This document shows positions 1 through 12,722 of a stretch of 64,000 nt of DNA, one piece after another. The position numbers and the translations under genes are program-made. The stretch covers positions 1,116,001 through 1,180,000 of the forward strand of contig NZ_CP108093.1 in assembly GCF_036188265.1 (NCBI RefSeq), in the 5' to 3' direction. Origin of the DNA: Streptomyces sp. NBC_00247. GTDB lineage: Bacteria > Actinomycetota > Actinomycetes > Streptomycetales > Streptomycetaceae. Each line of letters starts with the position of its first letter. The first letter of the stretch is position 1. Below the pieces are notes generated by a model. The model worked only from the letters and a program-made list of their open reading frames with translations, made no database searches and was not told the origin of the DNA.

Positions 1-2127
1 GTCCCGGTCGACCCCGCGCTCGGCGCGCTCTCGCTGCTGCGCACCCAGAGCGCGATCACCACCGCCAACCGCTTCGGCATTCCGGCCATGGCCCACGAGG
101 AGTGCCTCGCGGGTTTCGCCGCCTACGGAGCGACCGCCTACCCCGTGCCGCTCTCCTGGGGCGCGACCTTCGACCCGGCGCTCATCGGCGACATGGCGGC
201 GGCGATCGGCCGCGACATGCGCTCGGTCGGCATCCACCAGGGCCTCGCCCCGGTGCTCGACGTGGTGCGCGACGCCCGCTGGGGCCGCGTGGAGGAGACC
301 ATCGGCGAGGACCCGTACCTCGTCGGCACGATCGCCACGGCCTACATCAAGGGCTTGGAGCAGGCCGGCATCGTCGCCACCCTCAAGCACTTCGCCGGCT
401 ACTCCGCCTCCCGCGCGGGCCGCAACCTGGCGCCGGTCGGCATGGGCTCGCGCGAGCGCGCCGACGTCATCCTGCCGCCGTTCGAGATGGCCGTGCGCGA
501 GAGCGGTGTCCGCTCGGTGATGCACGCGTACACCGACACCGACGGCGTCCCGTCCGCCGCGGACAAGGAGCTGCTGACCGGACTGCTCCGGGACGTCTGG
601 GGCTTCGACGGCACCGTGGTCGCCGACTACTTCGGCATCGCCTTCCTCAAGACCCTGCACGGTGTGGTCGAGACCTTCGGGGAAGCGGCCGTCGCCGCGC
701 TCCTCGCCGGCGTCGACGTGGAGCTGCCGACCGTCAAGACGTTCGGTGAGCCGCTCCGCGCCGCCCTCGCCGAGGGCCTGATCTCGCAGACCGACATCGA
801 CCGCGCTGCCCGCCGGGTCCTCGTGCAGAAGGCGCAACTCGGCCTGCTGGACGCCGACTGGAACCCGGTGCCCGACGCGCTCGCCGGGGCCGAGCTCACC
901 CCTCAGACGCTGCGCGGCACGGTGGACCTGGACAGCGACGCCAACCGCGCCCTGGCCCGCCGGATGGCCGAGCGGGCCGTCGTACTGCTCCGCAACGACG
1001 GCGCCCTGCCGCTCCAGGGCGAGAAGGCCCCCGCACGCATCGCGCTGATCGGGCCGAACGCCGACCGGCCCACCGCCGTGCTCGGCTGCTACTCCTTCCC
1101 CGTCCACGTCGGCAGCCAGCACCCGCACCTGCCCGCCGGTGTCGAACTGCCCACCCTGCGCGAGGCGCTGGTGGCGGAGTTCCCCGGCAGCGAGATCGTC
1201 ACCGCGGCCGGCTGCGGCATCGACGACGGCGGTACGGAAGGATTCCGCGAGGCGTTGGCGGTCGCCCGCGACGCGGACATCGTCATCACCGCGCTGGGCG
1301 ACCGGGCGGGGCTCTTCGGCCGGGGCACCAGCGGTGAGGGCTGCGACGCCGGTTCGCTCACCCTGCCGGGCGTGCAGCAGCAGTTGCTGGACGCGCTCCT
1401 GGACACCGGCACTCCGGTCGTCGTCACCCTGCTGGCGGGCCGGCCGTACGCGCTCGGCCGCGCGGCGGACGAGGCCGCGGCCGTCGTGCAGACCTTCTTC
1501 CCGGGCGAGGAGGGCACCCACGCGCTCGCCTCGGTGCTGAGCGGTCGGGTCGCTCCGTCCGGGCGGCTTCCCGTCAGCGTGCCGAGGAAGCCGGACGCGC
1601 AGCCGTCCACCTATCTCGCGGCCCGCCTGGGTCACGCGAACGAGGTGTCCAACATCGACCCGTCGCCCGCGTTCGGTTTCGGCCACGGGCTCGCGTACAC
1701 GAGGTTCGAGTGGTCCGGCCTCGCCGTCGCGTCGGCCGAGATCGCCACCGACGGTCTGGCCGAACTGGAGTGCACGGTACGGAACACGGGTGACCGCGAC
1801 GGCGTCGAGGTCGTCCAGCTCTACCTGCACGACCCGGTCGCCTCCGTCGTCCAGCCGGTGCAGCGGCTGGCCGGTTACGTACGGGTCGAGCTGGCCGCGG
1901 GCGAGGCCGCCAGGGTGCGCGTCGGCGTCCCCGCCGACCTCGCCTCCTTCACGGGCCGCGACGGCGTGCGCGTGGTGGAGCCGGGCGCGCTGGAGCTACG
2001 GCTCAGCGCCTCCAGCACGGACCCGCGCCTCACCGCCGAGGTGCGGCTCACCGGCCCGGCGCGGACCGTGGACCACACCCGCCGGCTGCACGCCGAGTTC
2101 CAGGTGGAGACGCTCAAGGAGCACTGA
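1..2127 (+). CDS. Beta-glucosidase-type glycoside hydrolase, family GH3 (5' end cut by window edge)
   Basis: Hydrolyses terminal beta-glycosidic bonds of oligosaccharides. The frame is open to base 1, so the real start lies outside the window. Visible parts: GH3 N-terminal barrel with the KHFAGY motif, the nucleophile region GFDGTVVADYF with the catalytic Asp at codon 625-627, the GH3 C-terminal alpha/beta domain (VVLLRNDGALPL onward), and an FnIII-like end (about the last 110 residues, starting near VVQLYLHDPV). No signal peptide can be judged because the N-terminus is missing. It is followed by a strong hairpin at 2159-2201. The two xylanases downstream are on the other strand, so this is a CAZyme neighbourhood rather than one operon. 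The substrate (gluco- or xylo-oligosaccharide) cannot be told from the sequence. Confidence 0.92.
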   Translation, partial: VPVDPALGALSLLRTQSAITTANRFGIPAMAHEECLAGFAAYGATAYPVPLSWGATFDPALIGDMAAAIGRDMRSVGIHQGLAPVLDVVRDARWGRVEETIGEDPYLVGTIATAYIKGLEQAGIVATLKHFAGYSASRAGRNLAPVGMGSRERADVILPPFEMAVRESGVRSVMHAYTDTDGVPSAADKELLTGLLRDVWGFDGTVVADYFGIAFLKTLHGVVETFGEAAVAALLAGVDVELPTVKTFGEPLRAALAEGLISQTDIDRAARRVLVQKAQLGLLDADWNPVPDALAGAELTPQTLRGTVDLDSDANRALARRMAERAVVLLRNDGALPLQGEKAPARIALIGPNADRPTAVLGCYSFPVHVGSQHPHLPAGVELPTLREALVAEFPGSEIVTAAGCGIDDGGTEGFREALAVARDADIVITALGDRAGLFGRGTSGEGCDAGSLTLPGVQQQLLDALLDTGTPVVVTLLAGRPYALGRAADEAAAVVQTFFPGEEGTHALASVLSGRVAPSGRLPVSVPRKPDAQPSTYLAARLGHANEVSNIDPSPAFGFGHGLAYTRFEWSGLAVASAEIATDGLAELECTVRNTGDRDGVEVVQLYLHDPVASVVQPVQRLAGYVRVELAAGEAARVRVGVPADLASFTGRDGVRVVEPGALELRLSASSTDPRLTAEVRLTGPARTVDHTRRLHAEFQVETLKEH

Positions 2128-2158
2128 ACACCGCGGAACGGCACCTGAACACCTCTGC

Positions 2159-2201
2159 GCCGGAGCCCGGCCGCCCGTACGACGGGTGGCCGGGCTCCGG
2201 C
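2159..2201 (+). terminator. Terminator hairpin after the GH3 gene
   Basis: Perfect 14-bp inverted repeat: GCCGGAGCCCGGCC at 2159-2172 pairs with 2188-2201 across a 15-nt loop. It starts 32 bases after the GH3 stop codon. There is no strong T-run, as is usual for Streptomyces terminators. Confidence 0.75.
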
Positions 2202-2412
2202 GTGTCCGGGGCCCGGCGTGTCCCGCCGATGTCCAGGGCCGCCCGCAGCACCGTCCGCCCGGCGATCGGCTCACGGGTGAACGGAACGGCGCCGACGAAG
2301 GGCGGGATCTCCCCGTACGCCCCCGTGGCCGACGTGGTCGCGACGGTGCCGGCGATCCTGGTGGTCCCGCTGGTCCGCCGGATCACCGCCCGCGTGGGCC
2401 CGCGACCGGCAC

Positions 2413-2467
2413 GGGCCGGACCGGGCCGGACCGGGCCGGGCCGGACCGGGCCGGACCGGGCCGCCGG
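2413..2467. repeat. Short GC-only tandem repeats (about 10 bp units)
   Basis: Roughly five tandem copies of a 10-base GGGCCGGACC-like unit lie between two terminators. The stretch is non-coding; function unknown. Confidence 0.7.
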
Positions 2468-2527
2468 CCACCGCGCTTCCCGCCGGCCGCCGCCCAACGC
2501 CGGACGGCAGGCACCGCCCGCACGAAG

Positions 2528-2565
2528 ATGCCCGGCCGCCCCCTCTGGAAAGGGCGGCCGGGCAT
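2528..2565 (-). terminator. Terminator hairpin after the CBM2 xylanase gene
   Basis: Perfect 14-bp arms (ATGCCCGGCCGCCC at 2528-2541 with 2552-2565) around a 10-nt loop. It lies 48 bases downstream of the leftward xylanase stop codon at 2614. Confidence 0.75.
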
Positions 2566-2613
2566 CCGTGCGCGGGCCTCACGGCCGGTACGGGGACGTA
2601 CGTGCGGCGGTAC

Positions 2614-5345
<2,732 letters not shown>

Positions 5346-5604
5346 GGTGCAACTCCTCATAAGGGTGGGACCAGGGTGCGTCGCACCGACCAGAGCTCTG
5401 GCTTCGCCCGCCGCCCTTCCGAAACTCTCTCGGCAAAAGACAGGTGGTGCTCCGCCCCTTCGCTTGGTCAGCGAGGGAGCGAGGGCCTGGACTTACCTGA
5501 CGATTCAGGCACATAACACTCCTACGAGTGATGTCCCGAGCCGTTCGTCGGCGCTGAGACAGATCCTGCGGCATGAATTGCCGCCGAAACAATGGCGCGT
5601 CACA

Positions 5605-5621
5605 AACGAAACATTTTCGTT
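5605..5621. promoter_or_regulatory. Candidate xylanase-type operator, AACGAAA-CAT-TTTCGTT
   Basis: Perfect 7-bp inverted repeat with a 3-bp spacer. It resembles the GAAA...TTTC inverted repeats reported upstream of actinomycete xylanase genes. It is 260 bases upstream of the GH10 start at 5345, rather far; a weaker related sequence (CGAAACTCTCTCGG, 5420-5433) is closer. The assignment is inference. Confidence 0.4.
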
Positions 5622-6091
5622 CGAGATATCCCCGTCGAACGTGCGGGATTCGACGACCCCGCGCCCCGGAATCCGGACACTCCTCGCACCCGTCGGCGAC
5701 GCGCACCGGAGCCCCGCACCCGGAGGCCCACGCACCGCCGGAGCGCACCGCCGAGCCGCACCGACCGACGGGCCGAGCCGCGCCACACCGCCGCCCGTCA
5801 CGGATCGCCGAATCAAACCTCTTTGTGATGTGTCTAACTTTCGCGACTCCAGCGGGACTTGTCGCACCCGCACGCGCAAGTGCGCGGCGCACCAAGGGAG
5901 TTCGATTCGTCCATGTTGCGCACGGTCGGTCCGACGGCCTGCCACCCCTCCCTGCACACCTGCCACAACAGGACTCCGAAGCAACAGAGTTGACGATTGG
6001 GTCGGGATCGCGGCGGAAGCCTCCGATGTGTCTGAACTTCACGTGAACCCCAGCGAAATGGCACGTGTGTGGATATCGTGCACCGAGCGAT

Positions 6092-6128
6092 GGCGCATCC
6101 GCCGGTCCCCGGGACCGACGGATGCGCC
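6092..6128 (+). promoter_or_regulatory. Strong hairpin/palindrome in the leader of the sugar transferase gene
   Basis: An 18-base left arm (6092-6109) and 18-base right arm (6111-6128) match at 17 of 18 positions with a single central base. It ends 33 bases before the chosen ATG at 6162. No gene ends just upstream on either strand, so a plain terminator makes little sense; a leader attenuator or a dimeric regulator site is more likely. Confidence 0.5.
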
Positions 6129-6161
6129 GCGTTCGGGGATGCAACTGTGACTGGGGGGTTC

Positions 6162-7715
6162 ATGGGGCATGTCGAAACACCCGACTCCGACATATCCGGG
6201 CCCGTGGGACTACGGCGTCTGCCACGCCCCCGTTCCACGGCGCCACGGAACCGCACGACGGCCCTGGAGCAGCTCTGGAGGGCCCCTACAGCACAGCGCG
6301 ACCTGCCCGATCAGCTGCCGCCCGGCCGCCGGGCGGCCCGCTGGGGAACGCCCTTCGCGGTCCTGACCGAGACCGTGGGCATGGCCGTTCCCGCCTGGGC
6401 GGTCCTGTCCTCGCGGGGGCAGCCGGTGGCGCTGCCCACCGCGGTCGTCGCGGCCCTCGTGTGGGCCGGGGTACGGGCCGTGCGCGGGCGCTGGACGGCC
6501 GGACCGCCGCGGAGCACCGCCGGAGCGGTGGGAGGCCTCGGGGACTGGCTGGTCTTCGTCGGCCTGCTCGCCGTGGCCTGGGCCGTCGCCGGCGCAGCCG
6601 TCGACCCGACGGTCGCCCTGGTGGCCGCCGCGCCCGGCGGCGCGGTGACGGCCGCAGTGGCCACGGCGGTCCGGCGGCGCGCCCGCGCCACGCACCGCCG
6701 TCCGGCCCTGCGGGTCCTGGTCGTCGGCGAGGCGTCCGGCGTGGACACCGTGGCAGGCGCCCTCGGTCCCCGTGCGCAGCGGGAGGGTTACGCCGTCGTC
6801 GCGGCCGTCCCCGTGGGGGCGGCGGAGCCGGATCACCCGGTGCCCGTGACCGGGCGCCTCGGGGCCGACGGCACCGACGACGACGTCTCCACGGTACTCG
6901 CAGGGGCGTACGCGTACGACGTGGATCTGGTCCTCGTCGCGCCCGGGCCGCTGCTCTGCGGAGACCGGCTGCGCCGGCTCGGCTGGGGGCTGCAGGACGG
7001 GGGCGTCGCGCTCTGCGTGCTCTCCGCGCTGACCGGGATCACCACCGCCCGGGTGCGGCCGGCCTCGGTCGCGGGGATGACTCTGCTGCACGTCGCCCCG
7101 CCGCTGCGGCGGGGCCCGCAGGTGGCGGTGAAGTCGGCGCTGGACCGGTCCGGCGCGCTGGCGGGGCTGGCGCTGCTGGCGCCCCTGCTGCTGGCGGTGG
7201 CGCTGGGTGTACGGCTCTCCTCACGGGGCCCCGTCTTCCACCGGCAGATCCGGCACGGACGGCACGACCGGCCGTTCACCCTGTGGAAGTTCCGGACGAT
7301 GGTGGTGGACGCCGAGTCCCGGAAGGCCGAGCTGACCACTGCCGACGAGGGGGCCGGGCCGCTGTTCAAGATGCGCCACGATCCCCGGGTGACCGGGATC
7401 GGCAGAGCTCTGCGGCGCACGTCGATCGACGAACTCCCGCAACTTCTCAATGTGTTGCGAGGTGACATGTCCCTGGTAGGTCCTCGCCCTCCGCTTCCCG
7501 AGGAGGCGGCGAAGTACGACGACCGCGAGCGGAGACGGCTCGCGGTGAAACCGGGGCTGACCGGCCTCTGGCAGGTCAGCGGCCGGTCCGACCTCTCCTG
7601 GGAGGAGTCGGTCTCGCTGGACCTCTGGTACGTCGACAACTGGTCGGTCTCCACCGACATGAACCTGCTGGCCCGTACGGTGCGCGCCGTCACCGACGGC
7701 CGTGGCGCCTACTGA
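6162..7715 (+). CDS. Polyprenyl-phosphate sugar-1-phosphate transferase (exopolysaccharide initiating enzyme)
   Basis: Transfers a sugar phosphate from a nucleotide sugar to undecaprenyl phosphate at the cytoplasmic membrane, the first step of repeat-unit assembly. The 517-residue product has hydrophobic N-terminal segments (about 65-175), a CoA-binding-like middle domain (about 180-320), and the bacterial sugar transferase domain from about 330: membrane segment, then KFRTM, the basic R-hxSIDELPQ stretch and LVGPRP, all characteristic. Start is uncertain: ATG 6162 follows GGGGGG closely; an upstream GTG (6147) and ATG (6090) are in frame. The gene converges with fcl and ends in a shared hairpin (7769-7801). 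With fcl and gmd next door it probably initiates a fucose-containing surface polymer; the donor sugar is unknown. Confidence 0.9.
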   Translation: MGHVETPDSDISGPVGLRRLPRPRSTAPRNRTTALEQLWRAPTAQRDLPDQLPPGRRAARWGTPFAVLTETVGMAVPAWAVLSSRGQPVALPTAVVAALVWAGVRAVRGRWTAGPPRSTAGAVGGLGDWLVFVGLLAVAWAVAGAAVDPTVALVAAAPGGAVTAAVATAVRRRARATHRRPALRVLVVGEASGVDTVAGALGPRAQREGYAVVAAVPVGAAEPDHPVPVTGRLGADGTDDDVSTVLAGAYAYDVDLVLVAPGPLLCGDRLRRLGWGLQDGGVALCVLSALTGITTARVRPASVAGMTLLHVAPPLRRGPQVAVKSALDRSGALAGLALLAPLLLAVALGVRLSSRGPVFHRQIRHGRHDRPFTLWKFRTMVVDAESRKAELTTADEGAGPLFKMRHDPRVTGIGRALRRTSIDELPQLLNVLRGDMSLVGPRPPLPEEAAKYDDRERRRLAVKPGLTGLWQVSGRSDLSWEESVSLDLWYVDNWSVSTDMNLLARTVRAVTDGRGAY

Positions 7716-7768
7716 GGGGCCCGGTGGAGACGATGCGAGCACTCCGGGTGCCCCGCAACCGGCGGGGC

Positions 7769-7801
7769 CCCGGGTCACCCGGGCCGTCCGGGCGACCCGG
7801 G
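7769..7801. terminator. Shared convergent terminator (sugar transferase / fcl)
   Basis: CCCGGGTC at 7769-7776 pairs with GACCCGGG at 7794-7801, with a further inner CCGG/CCGG pairing. It sits between two convergent stop codons (7715 and 7811). Confidence 0.6.
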
Positions 7802-7810
7802 CAGCCCGGC

Positions 7811-8794
7811 TCATCCCCGGGCCGGCTCCCGGTCGCGCCACCAGGCGTAGGTCCCGGCGATCCCGTCCCGGAGCGAGATCTTGGGCGCGAAGCCGAGAGC
7901 CGTCAGGCGCTCCACGTCCAGCAGCTTGCGCGGGGTGCCGTCCGGCTTCGAGGCGTCCCAGTCGATCCTGCCCTGATACCCGATCACCTCTCCCACCGTC
8001 TCGGCGAGTTCGCGGATGGTCAGGTCGTCGCCGCAGCCGACGTTGACCGGCTCGTCGCCGTCGTACGAGGTCAGCAGCAGGGCGCAGGCCGCGGCCAGGT
8101 CGTCGACGTGCAGGAACTCCCGGCGGGGGGTGCCGGAGCCCCACAGGGTGACGGAGGGCGCTCCGTCGCGCTTCGCCTCGTGGAAGCGGCGGATGAAGGC
8201 GGGCAGGACGTGCGAGGTGGCCAGGTCGAAGTTGTCCCCGGGGCCGTAGAGATTGGTCGGCATGGCGCTGACGTACGAGGCGCCGTACTGCCTGCGGTAC
8301 GACTGGACCTGTGTGATTCCGGCGATCTTGGCCAGTGCGTACGCCTCGTTGGTCGGCTCCAGCGGGCCGGTGAGGAGCGCGCTCTCGCTGATCGGCTGGG
8401 GTGCGTGCTTGGGGTAGATGCAGGAGGATCCGAGGAACAGCAGCCTCGTCGTGCCGGCCGCGTGGGCGCCGGCGATCACGCTCAGCTGGATGCGGAGGTT
8501 GTCCTCCAGGAACTGCACCGGCCAGGTGCTGTTCGCCATGATCCCGCCCACCTTGGCGGCGGCCAGGACGACGGCGTCCGGCCGGACGTCCCGCAGATAC
8601 GCCTCGGTCCGCGCACCGTCGCGCAGGTCGAGGAGGTCGCGGCCGCGGGTGAGCACCTCGTAGCCGTCCGCGGTCAGGCGGCGGACCACCGCCGAACCGA
8701 CCAGTCCGCGGTGGCCCGCCACGAAGACGCGTGCGCCGGGGGGCAGTAGAGAGCGATCGGGTTCCTGGGAAGGGCCGGGGAGATCAGTCGTCAT
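7811..8794 (-). CDS. fcl: GDP-L-fucose synthase
   Basis: Epimerase-reductase that turns GDP-4-keto-6-deoxy-mannose into GDP-L-fucose with NADPH. 327 residues from ATG 8794 (the first residues before the Rossmann fold are poorly conserved; an upstream start at 8839 would add a basic extension). The Rossmann motif [10 protein letters not shown] is near residue 27; the catalytic SDR set is SSCIYP (Ser) and YALAK (Tyr/Lys). Length fits the family (about 310-330). It is divergent from gmd, which makes its substrate, with 116 bases between the starts, so the two are likely co-regulated. Confidence 0.93.
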   Translation of the reverse strand: MTTDLPGPSQEPDRSLLPPGARVFVAGHRGLVGSAVVRRLTADGYEVLTRGRDLLDLRDGARTEAYLRDVRPDAVVLAAAKVGGIMANSTWPVQFLEDNLRIQLSVIAGAHAAGTTRLLFLGSSCIYPKHAPQPISESALLTGPLEPTNEAYALAKIAGITQVQSYRRQYGASYVSAMPTNLYGPGDNFDLATSHVLPAFIRRFHEAKRDGAPSVTLWGSGTPRREFLHVDDLAAACALLLTSYDGDEPVNVGCGDDLTIRELAETVGEVIGYQGRIDWDASKPDGTPRKLLDVERLTALGFAPKISLRDGIAGTYAWWRDREPARG

Positions 8795-8910
8795 GGCTCG
8801 GATTCTGCCAGCGGAAGCGCGACACCGTTGCCCTTTCACCGCGAACCGCTCATGTCATGCAATTCCGGGGTAATACAACGCCGTTCAGGCGACCACAGAA
8901 GGGGGGAGTC

Positions 8911-9924
8911 ATGGCAAAGACCGCACTCATCACCGGCGTGACGGGGCAGGACGGCTCGTACCTGTCCGAGCTGCTGCTCGACAAGGGGTACACGGTCCAC
9001 GGGCTCATACGCCGTTCGTCGAGCTTCAACACCGAGCGCATCGACCACATTTACCAGGGGCCCGAGGAAGCGGAGCGTTCCTTCGTGCTGCACCACGCGG
9101 ATCTCGCGGACGGTGTGGCCCTGGTGAACCTGCTGCGCGCGATCCAGCCCGACGAGGTCTACAACCTCGGCGCCCAGTCGCACGTCCGCGTCTCCTTCGA
9201 CGCACCGCTCTACACCGGTGACGTCACCGGACTCGGCGCGATCAGGCTGCTGGAGGCGATCCGCGCCAGTGGCATCGACACCCGCGTCTACCAGGCTTCG
9301 TCCTCCGAGATGTTCGGCTCCACCCCGCCCCCGCAGAACGAGTCGACGCCTTTCCATCCGCGCAGCCCGTACAGCGTGGCCAAGGTGTACGCGTACTGGG
9401 CCACGGTCAACTACCGTGAGGCCTATGGCATGTTCGCGGTGAACGGCATCCTCTTCAACCACGAGTCCCCGCGCCGGGGCGAGACCTTCGTGACCCGGAA
9501 GATCACCCGGGGCGTGGCCCGCATCAAGGCGGGGCTCCAGGACCGGCTGCACCTGGGGAATCTGGACGCGGTGCGCGACTGGGGTTACGCCCCCGAGTAC
9601 GTGGACGCGATGTGGCGGATGCTCCAGCGCGACACCCCCGACGACTACGTGGTGGCGACCGGCGAGGGGGTCAGCGTCCGGCAGTTCCTGGAGCACTCCT
9701 TCGCCCATGCCGGTCTGGACTGGCGCGAGCACGTGCGGTACGACCCCAAGTACGAACGCCCCAGCGAGGTGGACGCCTTGATCGGTGACGCCTCCAAGGC
9801 GGAGGAGCTGCTCGGCTGGAAGCCGGAGGTGCGGTCGATGGAGCTGGCGCGCATCATGGTCGACGCGGACGTCCGGCTGCTTGAGGCGCAGCTCAGTGGC
9901 GCGGCCGTACGGGTGGACCGATGA
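8911..9924 (+). CDS. gmd: GDP-mannose 4,6-dehydratase
   Basis: Converts GDP-D-mannose to GDP-4-keto-6-deoxy-D-mannose in the cytoplasm, the substrate of the adjacent GDP-fucose synthase. 337 residues from ATG 8911, with a strong AAGGGGGGAG ribosome site; earlier in-frame codons have none. NADP motif [10 protein letters not shown] at residues 9-18, and the catalytic YSVAK (extended-SDR YxxxK) followed by the typical [14 protein letters not shown]. It is the first gene of a five-gene rightward run in which each following start overlaps the preceding stop, tying nucleotide-sugar supply to the secreted proteins, lipoprotein and glycosyltransferase downstream. Confidence 0.95.
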   Translation: MAKTALITGVTGQDGSYLSELLLDKGYTVHGLIRRSSSFNTERIDHIYQGPEEAERSFVLHHADLADGVALVNLLRAIQPDEVYNLGAQSHVRVSFDAPLYTGDVTGLGAIRLLEAIRASGIDTRVYQASSSEMFGSTPPPQNESTPFHPRSPYSVAKVYAYWATVNYREAYGMFAVNGILFNHESPRRGETFVTRKITRGVARIKAGLQDRLHLGNLDAVRDWGYAPEYVDAMWRMLQRDTPDDYVVATGEGVSVRQFLEHSFAHAGLDWREHVRYDPKYERPSEVDALIGDASKAEELLGWKPEVRSMELARIMVDADVRLLEAQLSGAAVRVDR

Positions 9925-12722
9925 GCGCGCCACGCCGCCCCGGCCGGAGCCGGGGCGGCGTGTGCGCGACGGTCCTGGCCCTGGCGGCGGGGGTGCTGTC
10001 CGCCTCGGCGGCGGGCGCTCCCCCGGCCGCTTCGCTGACCGCGCCGGTCGGGTTCACCGCCGACAACCTGTCCACCTACCAGACCAACGGCATCGTCTGG
10101 GCGCTGGCGGAGGCGAACGGGGTCGTCTACGCGGGCGGCACCTTCTCGCAGATGCGGCCCGCCGGGGTGGCGGCGGGCGGCAGCGGTTCGGCGGCGGCGG
10201 TGAACTTCGCGGCGTTCAACGCCGCGACCGGGGCTCCGGCCGGCTGCTCGCTCTCCTTCACCCGGAGCAGCGGAACCGCCACGGTACGGGCGTTCGCACT
10301 GTCCCCGGACAAGTCGACGCTCTACGCGGGTGGTTACTTCAACGCGGTCAGCGGCACGGCCGCCAACGGCCTGGTCGCCATCAACACCGCCACCTGCTCG
10401 GTGCGTTCGGGGTTCGCCCCCAACTTCGGCGCGACCGTGCGCGCGCTGGACGTGGCACCGGACGGCACGGTGTACGCGGGCGGCGACTTCCAGACGGTCA
10501 ACGGGAGCGCCCGGCGCTTCTTCGGGGCGGTGACCCCGGCGGGCGCGCTGACGGCGTGGAATCCGGACGCGGACGATCCGGGGCGAGCGCTGAAGGTCAC
10601 CCCGGACGGTGAATCGGTTCTGATCGGCGGCGACTTCACCACGGTGGGGGGTACGGCGACGCACGCGCTCGCGGTGACGGACGTGACGTCAGGCACGCTC
10701 ACCCACACCTATCCGGGCGGTTTCGTCCCGGCGAGCGCGGTCATCAAGGACATCGTCACGGACCAGGCGTCCGGTGGCTGGTACGTCGCGGGCGAGGGCA
10801 TGGGGGGCAACTCCTTCGACGGGCGCCTCGCCATGGAGCTGGACGGGTTCGGGCAGCGCTGGCGCGACACCTGCCAGGGCGCCACGCAGGCGCTGCGGGT
10901 CTACCGGGGCGTGCTCTACGCGGGCAGCCATGTGCACGACTGCTCCACCATGGGCGAGTTCCCGAACCAGGTCCGTAAGCACCTGTCCGCCCAGTCGGTG
11001 GACGACCCGGCCCTGCTGGGGTGGCTGCCGGACACCAACGACGGCATCGGTGAGCCGGTCGGGCCGCGCGCGCTGACCGTCGCCGGCCGGGACGGGCGCG
11101 ACTTCCTCTGGGTCGGTGGCGAGTTCACCACCGTCAACGGTTCGTCCCAGCAGGGGCTGACCCGGTTCGCCGACACCCCGGACACGGGTGCGCCCGCCGT
11201 GCCGGTGGTGAGCGCGTCCGCGCCCAGGGCCGGGCAGGTGAGGGTCGCCTGGCGTTCCTCGCTGGACCTGGACGACTCCTCGCTGACGTACCGGGTGTAC
11301 CGCGACGGCGCGTCGGCCCCGGTGTACACCACCACCGGTTCCTCGCTGTTCTTCAGCCGTCCTCAGCTGGTCTTCACCGATACGGACGTGGTGGCGGGGC
11401 GGGCGTACACCTACCGGGTCAGCGCGAGTGACGGCACCAACACCAGCGCGCAGTCCGCCGCGGTCACCGCCAACTCCTCCGCCTCCCCGTACCAGGAACG
11501 CGTCCTGGCGGACGGTGCCGGGTTGTACTGGCGCTACGACGAGCCGGGCGGGGCCTTCGCCGCGGACGCCTCGGACGGGCTCGACGGGGGCGTGTACGTC
11601 AACGCGCCGACGTACCGGGCGGCCGGGGCGGTGGCGGGTTCGACCGCGCTGGGCCTGAACGGCACGGACGAGTACGTGTACAGCGACCGGCTGCACCACT
11701 CCACCTCGCCGTCGCCCTACTCGGTCGAGACGTGGTTCCGTACGACCTCCACGACCGGCGGCCGGATCATCGGCTTCGGCAACAACATCGGCGTCGACAC
11801 GGGGCACACCAGCACCGTCTCCGACAAGATCGTCTATCTGACGGGCGACGGCCGGCTCGCCTTCGGGGTCCAGACCGGCAGCAGCAACGTCCGGCCCACG
11901 ATCACCACCGCCGGCAGCTTCAACGACGGCGCCTGGCACCACATGGTCGCCACGCAGGGCCCGGCGGGCATGGTGCTGTACGTGGACGGCACGGTGGCCG
12001 GTACCAACGCGGCGACCGGGAACCGCTCGTACGACGGGTACTGGCGGGTCGGCGGCGACGCGATGAACAACGCCTGGCCGAACCGTCCGACCAGCACCTA
12101 CCTCGCCGGACAGGTGGACGAGACCGCCGTCTACCCGACGGCCCTCACCGCGGCGCAGGTCGCCGGGCACTACGACCTCGCGGACGCGCCGCCCGCACCG
12201 GGCGGCGGCGACGGCGGTGCGGACACCACGCTCACGCTCACCCCGGTGGAGGACGCGTACGTCAACAGCGTCGCCCCGAACACGAACTACGACGACAACC
12301 AGCTCGCCTCGCGCGGCACCACCCCGTACGTGGGCTACCTCCGCTACAGCCTGCCGTCGGCCCCCGCCGGGCAGGTGCTCAAGGGCGCCCGGATCGACTT
12401 CCGCACCTCCTCGGACTCGACGGCGGGTTCCGCCGAGAGCCACCGGGTGGTTCCGGTCACCGGCGCCTGGACCGAATCGACGGTCACCTACAACACCCGG
12501 CCGGCGCTCGGTGCGTCCGTGCTGGGGACCATCACCGGCGCGACGGCGGTGTCCACCGACTACACGGTGGCGCTCGACGCGTCGGCATTGGGCGGGGCCC
12601 TCGGCTCCACCACCTCACTCGCCTTGACCAACGCCGGTACGGACAGCCTCCGTATCTGGTCGAGCGAGGTCTCCACCGCGGCCTACCGGCCGCAGCTCGT
12701 TCTCACCTTCGGAGCTGAATGA
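9921..12722 (+). CDS. Large secreted beta-propeller / FnIII / LamG / DNRLRE protein
   Basis: 933 residues, function unknown. Layout: signal peptide about 1-40 (basic start, Ala-rich core); propeller of DUF5122-like blades to about 425, with repeated YAGGxF/[11 protein letters not shown] motifs; a fibronectin-III-like domain about 426-520; a LamG/concanavalin-like domain about 523-753 ([35 protein letters not shown]); a Gly/Asp linker; a DNRLRE-type beta-sandwich domain 766-933 ([15 protein letters not shown]). No catalytic residues are recognisable; all parts are binding-type folds. ATG overlaps the gmd stop (ATGA), so translation is coupled. The downstream paralogue has the same order without DNRLRE. 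Inference: an extracellular protein binding or displaying the polysaccharide made by this locus. There is no sortase motif or C-terminal membrane anchor. Confidence 0.85.
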   Translation: MSAPRRPGRSRGGVCATVLALAAGVLSASAAGAPPAASLTAPVGFTADNLSTYQTNGIVWALAEANGVVYAGGTFSQMRPAGVAAGGSGSAAAVNFAAFNAATGAPAGCSLSFTRSSGTATVRAFALSPDKSTLYAGGYFNAVSGTAANGLVAINTATCSVRSGFAPNFGATVRALDVAPDGTVYAGGDFQTVNGSARRFFGAVTPAGALTAWNPDADDPGRALKVTPDGESVLIGGDFTTVGGTATHALAVTDVTSGTLTHTYPGGFVPASAVIKDIVTDQASGGWYVAGEGMGGNSFDGRLAMELDGFGQRWRDTCQGATQALRVYRGVLYAGSHVHDCSTMGEFPNQVRKHLSAQSVDDPALLGWLPDTNDGIGEPVGPRALTVAGRDGRDFLWVGGEFTTVNGSSQQGLTRFADTPDTGAPAVPVVSASAPRAGQVRVAWRSSLDLDDSSLTYRVYRDGASAPVYTTTGSSLFFSRPQLVFTDTDVVAGRAYTYRVSASDGTNTSAQSAAVTANSSASPYQERVLADGAGLYWRYDEPGGAFAADASDGLDGGVYVNAPTYRAAGAVAGSTALGLNGTDEYVYSDRLHHSTSPSPYSVETWFRTTSTTGGRIIGFGNNIGVDTGHTSTVSDKIVYLTGDGRLAFGVQTGSSNVRPTITTAGSFNDGAWHHMVATQGPAGMVLYVDGTVAGTNAATGNRSYDGYWRVGGDAMNNAWPNRPTSTYLAGQVDETAVYPTALTAAQVAGHYDLADAPPAPGGGDGGADTTLTLTPVEDAYVNSVAPNTNYDDNQLASRGTTPYVGYLRYSLPSAPAGQVLKGARIDFRTSSDSTAGSAESHRVVPVTGAWTESTVTYNTRPALGASVLGTITGATAVSTDYTVALDASALGGALGSTTSLALTNAGTDSLRIWSSEVSTAAYRPQLVLTFGAE

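Larger units (their letters stand above)
2128..2613. other. Convergent intergenic region with two terminators and GC-rich repeats
   Basis: No convincing gene. It holds two terminator hairpins (2159-2201 and 2528-2565) and short tandem repeats at 2413-2467. A short rightward reading frame around 2270-2400 gives a hydrophobic stretch (VATVPAILVVPLVRRIT) that loosely resembles the C-terminal end of binding-protein-dependent sugar permeases, but there is no intact gene; a decayed remnant is possible. Confidence 0.55.
5346..6161. other. Long divergent intergenic region (about 0.8 kb) with several symmetric motifs
   Basis: Lies between the leftward xylanase and the rightward sugar transferase. Open frames here lack ribosome sites and protein-like composition, so no gene is called. 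It contains xylanase-type GAAA/TTTC motifs near 5420 and 5605-5621, two near-identical 14-15 base boxes (GATGTGTCTAACTT at 5827-5840 and GATGTGTCTGAACTT at 6025-6039), the palindrome TTCACGTGAA at 6038-6047, GCACG-n11-CGTGC at 6061-6081 and a large hairpin at 6092-6128. Local GC is lower than in the flanking genes around 5500-5640 and 5800-6090. Confidence 0.6.
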
